The notes below the pieces were generated by a model. The model was given only the letters and a program-made list of their open reading frames with translations, did no database searches and was not told the origin of the DNA. The translations under genes were made by a program, and so were the position numbers. From contig CALTZU010000122.1 of NCBI GenBank assembly GCA_943913835.1, positions 1 through 9,929 of the forward strand: a DNA stretch of 9,929 nt, given 5' to 3'. Within the stretch, counting starts at the first letter, position 1, and the number at the start of each line of letters is the position of its first letter. This document shows positions 1-7,101 of this stretch, in pieces. Source of the stretch: an uncultured Rheinheimera sp. (GTDB lineage: Bacteria; Pseudomonadota; Gammaproteobacteria; Enterobacterales; Alteromonadaceae).

Positions 1-1328
1 ATTTGGCCTGCCACCATGTCCTGATAAAAGCTGTCGGTAATTTTGTACTTGTACATCAGAAGGCCCATCAGCAAATGGAAGAAGCCTGGGATCACCGATA
101 ACATCAACGCTATACCCAATAAGCTGAATTCGCTTTGCACTTGATCCGGCTGATAATCAAAAAAGGTCAGTAAGCTGCCGACAACAAAACCCGCTATACC
201 CATGCCAGCTTTCTGGCAAAAGGAAATACCACCAAAAGCTAAACCTGATACACGCTGACCGGTTTTGTGTTCGCCATAATCCACGGCTTCGGCAATAGCC
301 GACCAGAACACAGGAGCATGTAAATCCACCACAAAAGACAATAAGAAATACAACACAAATGCCAGCCAGATATCACCGGGTTTCACCAGTACAAACAGCA
401 GCACACTTAACACCGCAACCACAATCTGACTGGTACGGAACAGTTTTACTTTGCAGTAGTGTTTGGTGATCCAGGTAGACGCCACCATCGCCAGAATAGC
501 GGCGACCACACCTGTAGATAAAAAGGCGGATAGCAACGCAGCATCACCACCCAGATAATACTTGGCGTAATAGGCCGCCACTGAGCCACGAATGACGTAA
601 CCAATAGTGCCTGTGACACAAACCGCGCATAAAATCAGCCATTGATCATTTTTTAACAACAGCTTTAACTGACTAAAAAATGGCTTGGTTTCTACCTGAT
701 GCTGCAAACGCTCAGTGGTATTAAAAAAGCAGAATAAAAACAATAAACTGGCCATAGCGCCCATAAGCCCCATAGCGGCCTGATAACCAGCGGCCAGCTG
801 GCCTTCACCCCACTGTGCTGCGAGCACAGGCACTATGATGGTCACTAAAAAGGCAGCAATTTTGGCAAAAAACAAACGATAGCCGTTGGCGGATAACCGC
901 TCTTTCGGGCAATCAGTCAAGACGCCAATAATGGAAATATAGGGGATAGTGACAGCGGTAAACATCAGGGTGACGAAGATGTAGGTGGCGTAAGCCCAGA
1001 CCAGCTTGCCGTTGTAATCCAGATCCGGTGTTGAGAAAGTTAAAAATACCGAAACACCAAAAGGGATGGCCATAAAGAGGAAATAATGCCGGTAGCGACC
1101 CCAGCGGGTGGTGAATTTATCGGTGATCATACCCATCAATGGGTCTGTGACTGCATCAATCAGTCGCACCACCAGAAATAAAATGGCAACATCTGCGGCT
1201 TTTAAGCCAAAGATATCAGTGTAAAAAAACGTGATGATCAGCATCATGGAAGAAATTACTACATTGACCGCCATATCGCCGGCGCCAAAGCCAATTTTCT
1301 CCATGACAGATAGTTTATAACCTGCCAT
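1..1328 (-). CDS. GPH-family sugar:cation symporter (MFS), 3' end cut by window edge
   Basis: Inner-membrane transporter of the glycoside-pentoside-hexuronide:cation symporter family (MelB/XylP/YicJ type). The reverse-strand frame is open for 442 codons from an ATG at 1328 and runs off the left edge without a stop; family members are about 440-500 residues, so only the C-terminal tail is missing. The protein is hydrophobic throughout. Near residues 58-70 it has the GPH signature DAVTDPLMGMITD, followed by a WGRYR loop. D58 and D62 align with the cation-binding aspartates D55/D59 of MelB. A second family motif, DYGEHKTGQR, lies in the C-terminal half. The start is supported by AGGGGA about 7 nt upstream and by the family-typical opening ...KLSVMEKIGFGAGD. 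The gene is divergent from two arabinan-active GH43 genes, so arabinose or arabino-oligosaccharides are the inferred substrates. The sequence does not prove the specificity, and other pentosides or galactosides remain possible. Confidence 0.93.
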   Translation of the reverse strand, partial: MAGYKLSVMEKIGFGAGDMAVNVVISSMMLIITFFYTDIFGLKAADVAILFLVVRLIDAVTDPLMGMITDKFTTRWGRYRHYFLFMAIPFGVSVFLTFSTPDLDYNGKLVWAYATYIFVTLMFTAVTIPYISIIGVLTDCPKERLSANGYRLFFAKIAAFLVTIIVPVLAAQWGEGQLAAGYQAAMGLMGAMASLLFLFCFFNTTERLQHQVETKPFFSQLKLLLKNDQWLILCAVCVTGTIGYVIRGSVAAYYAKYYLGGDAALLSAFLSTGVVAAILAMVASTWITKHYCKVKLFRTSQIVVAVLSVLLFVLVKPGDIWLAFVLYFLLSFVVDLHAPVFWSAIAEAVDYGEHKTGQRVSGLAFGGISFCQKAGMGIAGFVVGSLLTFFDYQPDQVQSEFSLLGIALMLSVIPGFFHLLMGLLMYKYKITDSFYQDMVAGQ

Positions 1329-1437
1329 TCGACTCCCCTGTGGATTGCGTCGGTTTTATGCTCAGTTTTTCTCATCTGGTCGCAAAGCCATGATGGATCC
1401 CGATGCTAAAACCTGTTTTATATCGTTTATGATCTTA

Positions 1438-1448
1438 TAGTATTACTA
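1438..1448. promoter_or_regulatory. Candidate GntR-type operator, symporter side
   Basis: TAGTATTACTA is a perfect inverted repeat with 5-bp arms around a central base. It matches TnGTnnnACnA, the consensus known for FadR-subfamily GntR regulators, and shares spacing and the GTA/TAC core with the two TTGTAATACAA sites near the GH43 genes. It overlaps minus-strand TATA-like hexamers, where a repressor of the symporter gene would be expected to bind. Operator function is inferred; a short AT-rich palindrome can arise by chance. Confidence 0.45.
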
Positions 1449-1457
1449 ATAGGTTTG

Positions 1458-1471
1458 GCTGACAAGTCAGC
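1458..1471. promoter_or_regulatory. Inverted repeat GCTGAC-AA-GTCAGC
   Basis: Perfect 6-bp arms are separated by AA in the middle of the divergent region. The half-site differs from the TnGTnnnACnA sites, so if it is an operator it would serve a different factor. There is no following T-run, which argues against a terminator. Only the symmetry is seen; the function is unknown. Confidence 0.35.
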
Positions 1472-1547
1472 AGAAAGCTTGGTTTTTTCCGCCAGTAGTT
1501 AGTATCTATCTATTTGTTTTGTTTAATTATTCGTTGATTTTATTAGC

Positions 1548-1553
1548 TATAAT
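1548..1553 (+). promoter_or_regulatory. Candidate -10 element for the arabinanase gene
   Basis: A consensus TATAAT lies about 100 nt upstream of the GH43 start. No good -35 lies 16-18 nt before it; the nearest TTG-type hexamers are at wrong spacing (1514 and 1534). If it is used, the transcript would have a leader of roughly 90 nt with the 1615-1629 palindrome inside the transcribed region, a roadblock-type operator position. The call is tentative. Confidence 0.35.
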
Positions 1554-1614
1554 CAGCGCGATAACGGGCAGTGGTGTTTCTGCATGTTATTGCTTGCTAA
1601 GTTGAACTTATGCT

Positions 1615-1629
1615 ATTTGTAATACAAAT
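1615..1629. promoter_or_regulatory. 15-bp perfect palindromic operator before the arabinanase gene
   Basis: ATTTGTA-A-TACAAAT is a perfect 7+1+7 palindrome ending 23 nt before the preferred GH43 start. It contains TTGTAATACAA, identical to the core repeated before the next GH43 gene, and fits the FadR-subfamily GntR consensus TnGTnnnACnA. Its arms also resemble the Bacillus AraR operator (ATTTGT...ACAAAT), whose DNA-binding domain is GntR-type, although that site is even-length with a CG centre. An outer pair AGTTGAA (1600-1606) / TTCAACT (1629-1635) adds further, off-centre dyad symmetry. Binding by an arabinose-responsive repressor is inferred. Confidence 0.65.
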
Positions 1630-1652
1630 TCAACTAAAACAGGATGGGTCGC

Positions 1653-2687
1653 ATGGACGAGCCAAAATCTCTTCTCGCTTTGCTTAAGTTGTCATTTTTC
1701 AGTGGTTGCTTACTTTTTCTAAACCAACTTCAGGCCGAACAAGTCAGTATCCATGATCCGGTGCTGGCGAAAGAAAAAGACCAGTATTTTTTATACAGTA
1801 CAGGTCCAGGTATTACCTTTTACCAATCCAGTGATTTAAAAAACTGGCGCTTAGGCGGTCGGGTTTTTGCAACTGAACCGGCTTGGGCCAAATCCGTCTC
1901 TCCTGGCTTTGATGGTCATATCTGGGCACCTGATATTGTTCAGCATCAGGGCAAGTTTTATCTGTACTACTCCATTTCGGCTTTTGGTAAAAACACCTCG
2001 GCTATAGGGGTGACAGTCAACACCACATTAGATCCTAAAGATCCCAATTATCAGTGGCAGGACCAGGGCATAGTGCTGCAGTCTGTGCCACATCGGGATT
2101 TATGGAATGCGATAGATCCGGCCGTGATACTGGACGAACAAGGCCAGGCCTGGATGAGTTTTGGCTCCTTTTGGGGCGGGCTTAAACTGGTTAAACTGGA
2201 TCAAAGCCTGACTCGTTTAGCTCAACCTGAGCAGTGGTACACTCTGGCCAAAGCAGAGCGACCAGCTTTTATCGACGACGCCGCCCCTGGTCCTGCTGAA
2301 CTGGAAGCTCCTTTTCTCTACAAAAAAGGTCAATATTACTATCTCTTTGTTTCTTATGGTAAATGTTGCCGTGGTAAAGACAGCACTTACCATATGGTGG
2401 TGGGACGTTCTCACAGGTTGACCGGGCCTTATCTGGATAAAAATGGCAGAGATTTAGCCGCTGGTGGTGGTTCTGTTTTGCTCAAAGGCAACAAAGACTG
2501 GCCAGGTTTAGGCCATAACTCTGTGTATGCTATGGATGGTAAAGATTATTTAGTTTTTCATGCCTATGAAATGGCAGATAAAGGCCTGCAAAAGTTGAAA
2601 ATCACAGCACTGCAGTGGGATAAAAACGGCTGGCCTTTGGTGAATGAAAAAGACTGGTTGGATTATCAGAGTATGCTGGTTCGCTAA
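1653..2687 (+). CDS. Secreted GH43 (subfamily 5-like) arabinan endo-1,5-alpha-L-arabinosidase
   Basis: Predicted arabinanase (EC 3.2.1.99 type) cleaving alpha-1,5-L-arabinan, exported by a signal peptide (hydrophobic FFSGCLLFL stretch, cut probably after LQA). The five-bladed GH43 propeller fills the protein. Counting from the upstream ATG at 1644, the catalytic base is D38 (IHDP), the pKa modulator D158 (NAIDP) and the general acid E221 (ELEAPF); WAPD (94-97) and GLGHN with H291, a likely metal-ligand histidine, are present. These positions match, from memory, those of Cellvibrio japonicus Arb43A. Total length is normal for a single-domain family member. The ATG at 1653 is preferred (344 aa) because AGGA at 1641-1644 lies 8 nt before it, whereas the ATG at 1644 overlaps that Shine-Dalgarno; the 347-aa start cannot be excluded. 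The gene is preceded by the 15-bp palindrome and followed by another GH43 gene. Endo versus exo action cannot be decided from sequence. Confidence 0.93.
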   Translation: MDEPKSLLALLKLSFFSGCLLFLNQLQAEQVSIHDPVLAKEKDQYFLYSTGPGITFYQSSDLKNWRLGGRVFATEPAWAKSVSPGFDGHIWAPDIVQHQGKFYLYYSISAFGKNTSAIGVTVNTTLDPKDPNYQWQDQGIVLQSVPHRDLWNAIDPAVILDEQGQAWMSFGSFWGGLKLVKLDQSLTRLAQPEQWYTLAKAERPAFIDDAAPGPAELEAPFLYKKGQYYYLFVSYGKCCRGKDSTYHMVVGRSHRLTGPYLDKNGRDLAAGGGSVLLKGNKDWPGLGHNSVYAMDGKDYLVFHAYEMADKGLQKLKITALQWDKNGWPLVNEKDWLDYQSMLVR

Positions 2688-2761
2688 ATTCTGAACTTTG
2701 GCGACGGACTGCAGCAGCTGTTGTTTTTCTCCGGGTTTCGTTTTAGACTCTTATGGTAATA

Positions 2762-2772
2762 TTGTAATACAA
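2762..2772. promoter_or_regulatory. Second copy of the operator core, before the lipoprotein GH43 gene
   Basis: TTGTAATACAA (5-bp arms around a central A) repeats exactly the core of the 1615-1629 palindrome. It ends 25 nt before the ATG at 2798, almost the same distance as the first copy from its gene. No rho-independent terminator is visible between the two GH43 genes, so the second gene may be read both from the upstream promoter and from a separately controlled local one. Nearby promoter-like hexamers (TTTAGA about 2742, TAATAC about 2765) are weak. Confidence 0.6.
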
Positions 2773-2797
2773 ATATGAAGGCCAGACAGGGTTAGCT

Positions 2798-4669
2798 ATG
2801 CAATTGAACATTAAAACTTTGCCCGGCCTTACGGGCTACCGTTTAGCTTTGGCTGCCAGCCTGCTTTTTACGCTGCTGGCTTGTTCGCCCAAGCTACAGC
2901 AGCAGACTCTAGCCGCATCCTCTGACACTAAGAACGAAACAGCGGCAGAACATCAGAGTTTTACCAATCCATTATTTGCCAATGGTGCAGATCCCTGGCT
3001 GGAGTACTGGCAAGGTAATTATTACCTGACCACTACCACCTGGACCTCCCAATTGGTGATGCGTAAATCGCCGACTCTGGCCGGTTTAGCCACAGCCACG
3101 CCGGTCAATATCTGGTCTGAAACCAACCCCAAAAGCTGCTGTAACTTCTGGGCTTTTGAATTCCATCGGTTGCAGGGGCCTGATGGACCACGCTGGTACA
3201 TGCTGTATACCTCAGGTAAGCAGGAGAATCTGGACGGTCAGCATTTATCAGTGCTGGAAAGCGCGGGGGACGATCCTATGGGGCCTTACCAGTACAAAGG
3301 TTCACCTATGCCTGATAGCTGGAACATAGACGGTAATTATCTGGAACACAATGGCAAACTGTATTTACTCTGGTCTGAGTGGGTCGGTGATGAACAGCTT
3401 AACTGGATCAGTGAAATGTCCAATCCCTGGACTTTAACAGGCGAACGCATGGTGTTATCCCGCCCTTCATTGCCCTGGGAGCAATCAGGTCGTAAGGTCA
3501 ATGAAGGTCCGGAAGTGTTGAAACACCGGGATCGTACTTTTGTCATTTATTCCGCCAGCTTTTGTGACACACCGGATTATAAGCTTGGGTTACTGGAGTT
3601 AACAGGCGAGGATCCTATGGATGCTAAATCCTGGACTAAAGCCGATCAGCCCGTGTTTGAGCGTGGCAATGGTGTGTTCGGCCCTGGCCACAATGGCTTT
3701 TTCACCTCACCGGATGGCAGAGAAAACTGGCTGGTGTATCACGGCAATAATCAAGAAACCGATGGCTGCAGCGCGACGCGTTCAGTCAGGGCTCAGCCTT
3801 TTAGCTTTACTCCGGATGCTAAGCCTGACTTTGGCAGTCCAGTGCCTGAAGGGCAAAACCTCACTGCTCCTTCTGGTGAGAATGGTCCTTTGACTGTGGT
3901 ACCTGAAGGGGTGAGATGGCAGTTAATAAATAGGTCTGATCAGCTCTGTCTCACACCTTCTAAGCAAGGACTGACAGCGCAGCTTTGTGCTGATCAGGCT
4001 CATTGGATTTTAGATCCGACCACGCGAGGCCGTTACCGGCTGGCTACAACTGAAGGTGTATTTCTGGCGGCAAACAATCAGCTTTCTGCCTGGATTAATC
4101 AGCCATCTCAGCAATGGCAACTAAAAGCAGGCCCGCAAGGATATTACCAGTTGTTGAATGCTTCAGATCTAAAGCCACTTGCAGCCCCAAATTGTAATGC
4201 GGAAAGTGAGTCTTTATGCCGGGATTGGTTGTTAGTACCATTAGGAAAGACGGTGCTGAGCAGCAGACAAAGCGGCAAGGTGCTAAGTACAAAACAGTGT
4301 ATTGCCGGAAAGCAGGCTTTGGTGACACAGCAAAGCTGGACTAAACAAGACTGTCAGCAATGGATTTGGAAAGCAGGGCAGGCAGGTTACCTTCAGCTTC
4401 AAAACAGTCAGAGCTCACAGCTTTGTTTACAAGTAAAACAGGATGCATTAGCTGCGGGCGCTGAGTTACAACTCGGTGATTGTGAGACTAAATCCAGTCA
4501 GTGGGCTTTACAGGTTCTGGAAAACGGCGCTTTTTCGTTGTTCTCGCCACACACTAAACACTGGGTTGATGTACCTGCCTGTAGCTTATTTGATGACGTG
4601 AACCTGAAGCAGGCTCCGGCATCTGCGGATAGTTTATGTCAACAATTTCAGCTCAGAGCAGCAGATTAA
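2798..4669 (+). CDS. GH43_26-like exo-alpha-L-arabinofuranosidase lipoprotein with two ricin-type beta-trefoils
   Basis: Predicted lipid-anchored enzyme removing arabinose from alpha-1,5-arabino-oligosaccharides. The leader ends in a lipobox LLAC with C29 as the lipidated cysteine, followed by a polar linker (30-54). The GH43 propeller spans about 55-350: D65 (GADP) as base, D178 (NIDG) as modulator, E236 (NEGP) as acid, H298 in GPGHN. The pattern (GADP...YYLTTTTWTS, CCNFW, LWSEWVGD, DFGSPVP) is what I recall of subfamily 26. Residues about 372-623 hold six trefoil subrepeats with QxW-like ends (QAHW, QQW, RDW, QQW, SQW, QQF near 403, 440, 477, 522, 569, 617), so two CBM13/ricin-B-like domains that probably bind carbohydrate. 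One oddity is that the common WAPE motif reads WAFE (118-121). CAGGG lies about 6 nt before the ATG. The stop is 12 nt from that of the convergent gene. Confidence 0.9.
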   Translation: MQLNIKTLPGLTGYRLALAASLLFTLLACSPKLQQQTLAASSDTKNETAAEHQSFTNPLFANGADPWLEYWQGNYYLTTTTWTSQLVMRKSPTLAGLATATPVNIWSETNPKSCCNFWAFEFHRLQGPDGPRWYMLYTSGKQENLDGQHLSVLESAGDDPMGPYQYKGSPMPDSWNIDGNYLEHNGKLYLLWSEWVGDEQLNWISEMSNPWTLTGERMVLSRPSLPWEQSGRKVNEGPEVLKHRDRTFVIYSASFCDTPDYKLGLLELTGEDPMDAKSWTKADQPVFERGNGVFGPGHNGFFTSPDGRENWLVYHGNNQETDGCSATRSVRAQPFSFTPDAKPDFGSPVPEGQNLTAPSGENGPLTVVPEGVRWQLINRSDQLCLTPSKQGLTAQLCADQAHWILDPTTRGRYRLATTEGVFLAANNQLSAWINQPSQQWQLKAGPQGYYQLLNASDLKPLAAPNCNAESESLCRDWLLVPLGKTVLSSRQSGKVLSTKQCIAGKQALVTQQSWTKQDCQQWIWKAGQAGYLQLQNSQSSQLCLQVKQDALAAGAELQLGDCETKSSQWALQVLENGAFSLFSPHTKHWVDVPACSLFDDVNLKQAPASADSLCQQFQLRAAD

Positions 4670-4681
4670 GCCCGAGCTATG

Positions 4682-5278
4682 TTAAATAGCCTCTAAATTA
4701 ACAATAGCGAACGCTGTTCGTTCTGGCGCTGTTTTGTCGTCAATAAACAGCGTCAGACTATAGTTATTACTTATTGCAGAGTAACTCACCTGCAGATGCA
4801 GGCGGCAATTGTCTGGTTGCGGACCAGGCTGAAAATCAAGCACAAAAGTAGAGTTGGCCAAATGGCTTTGTTTATAACCTGCTGCCGCTTCAGGGGCAGA
4901 TTTCAGGACCTGGTCGAGCAAAGCCAATTGCTGTTCCAGTGTTTTTGCGGAAGCTGCATCAGCTTCAGACTCTGCATACAGCCAAACTACAGAACCAAAC
5001 TGAGAAGCTAACTGGGTTAATAAATGACTGGTTTTTTGCTTCAGTACCTGATAATCCGTGTCCTGGTAAAACGTCAGTTGCAGTGCGGCAATTTTATCCT
5101 CGGCCCACTGGATCTCTAGTTGGGCATCAGCTTCAAACAGCTGAACCTTGCTTTGGCTCAGTACTTCGGGTTTGATCTGAGTTTTTTCTGTACCCAGGGC
5201 CAGTTCAGGTAACTGAAAATCTGCTGCCAGCAAAGCACAGCTAAACATCATCAGGAACACCAAATAAAAACCACGCAT
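4682..5278 (-). CDS. Small secreted protein of unknown function
   Basis: I do not recognise this family. From the ATG at 5278 the product is 198 aa with a clear signal peptide (MRGFYLVFLMMFSCALLA, cut probably before ADF), so it should be periplasmic or outer-envelope. The mature part is acidic, Gln/Ala/Leu-rich with helix-like stretches (around KTLEQQLALLDQVLK), and ends in beta-like segments (TFVLDFQPG, LHLQVSYS, YSLTLFIDD). No catalytic motif or lipobox is evident. A longer version starting with GTG at 5305 exists, but no Shine-Dalgarno precedes it; GGGGA about 7 nt before ATG 5278 favours the shorter form. The gene follows the chemoreceptor gene on the same strand after a gap of about 180 bp and meets the GH43 lipoprotein gene tail-to-tail. 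Both genes end without an evident hairpin terminator, so transcripts may overlap at their 3' ends. Confidence 0.8.
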   Translation of the reverse strand: MRGFYLVFLMMFSCALLAADFQLPELALGTEKTQIKPEVLSQSKVQLFEADAQLEIQWAEDKIAALQLTFYQDTDYQVLKQKTSHLLTQLASQFGSVVWLYAESEADAASAKTLEQQLALLDQVLKSAPEAAAGYKQSHLANSTFVLDFQPGPQPDNCRLHLQVSYSAISNNYSLTLFIDDKTAPERTAFAIVNLEAI

Positions 5279-5457
5279 ACTCAATCCCCACTTACGGACA
5301 GCCACTGAGGCTATAAGATAGCAGTAATAGGTCGTATCAATAAATAATTTATGCTATTCAACGGTTTGTTAAAGGAGAACTTGCAGCTTTTTAGTCAAAC
5401 AGCACCCGTCCCTGGGTTTTGTTTTTGGAGAGTTAGTCGAATGAATCTTTGCAGTTC

Positions 5458-7071
5458 TTATTCGCGAAATTTGGAGGAAACTGTATTCAGTTCCTGCGCC
5501 AGTCCACGTAATTGGTCCGATATATCAGCTACGGTATTTTGTACCTGTATAGTCCGGCTAAACGAATCCGCCATTTGATGGGTATTGTCCAACACTAAAC
5601 TGGCAACCATGGTTTGTTGCTCTGTAGCCGTTGCTATCTGAGCATTCACCATATTAATTTTGTCTATTTCCTGATTGATCAGTTCGATAGAGCTGCCTGC
5701 TTCGGCTGTTAGCACTGCACTGTTATTCGCTTTGGTCACCGCCTGATCCATCAGTCGTACCGCGCTATCAACGTTTTGTGTCAGTTTACCCAATAAGTCG
5801 CGAATAGTGGTGACCGAAGATGCTGTTCTGGAAGACAGTAAACGGACTTCGTCAGCAACCACCGCAAAACCCCGGCCTTGCTCACCGGCACGAGCGGCTT
5901 CAATGGCGGCGTTAAGGGCCAGCAGGTTGGTTTGATCGGCAATATCATTAATGCTTTTCAAAATACCGCCCACTTCCTGAGTTTGCTTGGCAAGATCGGT
6001 AATCACCGAGCTGGTTTGCGCTATCTCACCGGCCAAATCTTTAGAAGCTTGGACTGAGTAAGTAGTTTTTTCATATCCTTGCTTAGCAAGGCGGCTGGCA
6101 TCATTAGCGCTACCAGATGCAGCATTCGCAGATTGGCTGATGTCTTTCACACTGCTCTGCATTTCTTCCATAGATTGCGACACAGTGTCTGCATCATTTT
6201 TTTGCTGACTGGTCATGCAATCCAGCTCTTTCATGCCTTTAGCCAGTTCGTCCGCTGTACGGCTTACCGGATCAACCAGCTGAGCTATGGCGACAAAGGA
6301 GCTTTGTAGCAGTGCAATAAAGTCATTGAAGTTACGGGCCACAGCACCAAACTCGTCTTCAGAATCAATACTCAGACGACTTGATAAAGAACCTTTACCT
6401 GAAGCTAATACCTGTAGTGAATTTGCCAGATTGTTGGCAGTTTTACTGATATTACGCCCAATGACATGGCCTACTACCGCCATAATAATCAATAACGCAG
6501 TGCCAAAAGATACAATAATCAGCACAGAGCGCTCAGACGAAGCGGACATATCTACCAGTATCTGCTGGAAGTTATCGTCCGTTTGTTTTTCATAAGCAAC
6601 AAAACCAGTTTTGGCTGTTTCATACAAAGCTGTTTTATTTTGAATAATGCTTTGTGCTGCACCCATATCTAAAGTGCCATCAATCATAGACTGGGCAATT
6701 TCTGCTGCGGCTTTGGCATAAGCACCAAAGTTCCTTTCCAGTTGTTCCAACTGTTTCAGATTAGCCGTGTCGAGTTTTTTCAACTGAGTCAGATTACTGA
6801 CGACACGTTCTTCAGTCGCTTTGGCTGTGCTTAAAATATCCGGATCGGACAATGACACAGATTGAGTAAAAAATTCTTCCACAGCATTAAACTCAACCAC
6901 AGTTTGTGAGGCAAGTTTTGAGCTGTCGTACATTTTATCTTTGATCAGTACAATGCTGTCGGCATTGCGGGCAGTAAAATAAATCGACGAAGTCAGCACT
7001 ATTAAAAAGGCTAAAATTGCTATAGCAATAATAAGCCAGATTTTCTTTAATAAACTCAGGTATTTCAGCAT
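5458..7071 (-). CDS. Methyl-accepting chemotaxis protein (two-TM, HAMP, MCP signal domain)
   Basis: Inner-membrane chemoreceptor passing ligand signals to CheA/CheW. The domain order over 537 residues is: TM1 about 11-33, a periplasmic helical region about 34-180 (four-helix-bundle type by size and heptad-like composition), TM2 about 182-204, HAMP about 205-258, then a long cytoplasmic coiled coil. The highly conserved hairpin tip around 379-410 includes DQTNLLALNAAIEAARAGE, followed by the GFAVVADEVR segment. There is no C-terminal CheR-docking pentapeptide. The ATG at 7071 has only a weak GGA 8 nt upstream. The gene lies downstream of a porin and a PstS-like binding protein but behind a strong hairpin (7102-7127), so it is either read through or separately transcribed. 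The ligand is unknown; sensing via the neighbouring binding protein is a hypothesis only. Confidence 0.96.
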   Translation of the reverse strand: MLKYLSLLKKIWLIIAIAILAFLIVLTSSIYFTARNADSIVLIKDKMYDSSKLASQTVVEFNAVEEFFTQSVSLSDPDILSTAKATEERVVSNLTQLKKLDTANLKQLEQLERNFGAYAKAAAEIAQSMIDGTLDMGAAQSIIQNKTALYETAKTGFVAYEKQTDDNFQQILVDMSASSERSVLIIVSFGTALLIIMAVVGHVIGRNISKTANNLANSLQVLASGKGSLSSRLSIDSEDEFGAVARNFNDFIALLQSSFVAIAQLVDPVSRTADELAKGMKELDCMTSQQKNDADTVSQSMEEMQSSVKDISQSANAASGSANDASRLAKQGYEKTTYSVQASKDLAGEIAQTSSVITDLAKQTQEVGGILKSINDIADQTNLLALNAAIEAARAGEQGRGFAVVADEVRLLSSRTASSVTTIRDLLGKLTQNVDSAVRLMDQAVTKANNSAVLTAEAGSSIELINQEIDKINMVNAQIATATEQQTMVASLVLDNTHQMADSFSRTIQVQNTVADISDQLRGLAQELNTVSSKFRE

Positions 7072-7101
7072 AAGTAGTATCCAGAGTATGGCTTACAACA
7101 A

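Larger units (their letters stand above)
1329..1643. promoter_or_regulatory. Divergent control region between the symporter and GH43 genes
   Basis: This 315-bp AT-rich non-coding interval separates divergent start codons. It holds the symporter Shine-Dalgarno next to its ATG, an inverted repeat TAGTATTACTA (1438-1448), a second inverted repeat GCTGACAAGTCAGC (1458-1471), a good -10 hexamer TATAAT on the plus strand (1548-1553) without a convincing -35, and a perfect odd palindrome just before the GH43 start (1615-1629). On the minus strand, TATAAG and TATAAA hexamers occur between about 1415 and 1440, again without good -35 boxes. The lack of strong -35 sequences on both sides suggests regulated promoters. 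No ORF or RNA gene is visible here. Confidence 0.75.

Noticed and set aside
3621..3893. 90-aa plus-strand ORF inside the GH43 lipoprotein gene
   Set aside because: It is out of frame with a gene whose catalytic motifs are intact across this stretch, and shows no independent Shine-Dalgarno or recognisable domain.
4676..4690. GCTAT-gttaa-ATAGC hairpin at the convergent gene ends, as a bidirectional terminator
   Set aside because: Only a 5-bp AT-rich stem with no T-run on either strand; too weak to call.
5279..5305. GTG start at 5305 for the orphan secreted protein
   Set aside because: No Shine-Dalgarno before it, and it would put charged residues ahead of a signal peptide that is already complete from ATG 5278.
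5404..5427. ACCC-gtccct-GGGT followed by a T-rich run, as a plus-strand terminator or small RNA end
   Set aside because: The stem is 4 bp and no plus-strand gene or promoter precedes it; it lies between two minus-strand genes.
5351..5578. 75-aa plus-strand ORF between the chemoreceptor and the orphan secreted gene
   Set aside because: Half of it overlaps the 3' end of the chemoreceptor; no plausible ribosome site and no domain.
6079..6595. Two plus-strand ORFs opposite the chemoreceptor gene
   Set aside because: They are antisense shadows of the HAMP and signalling region; low-complexity, no ribosome site, no family resemblance.
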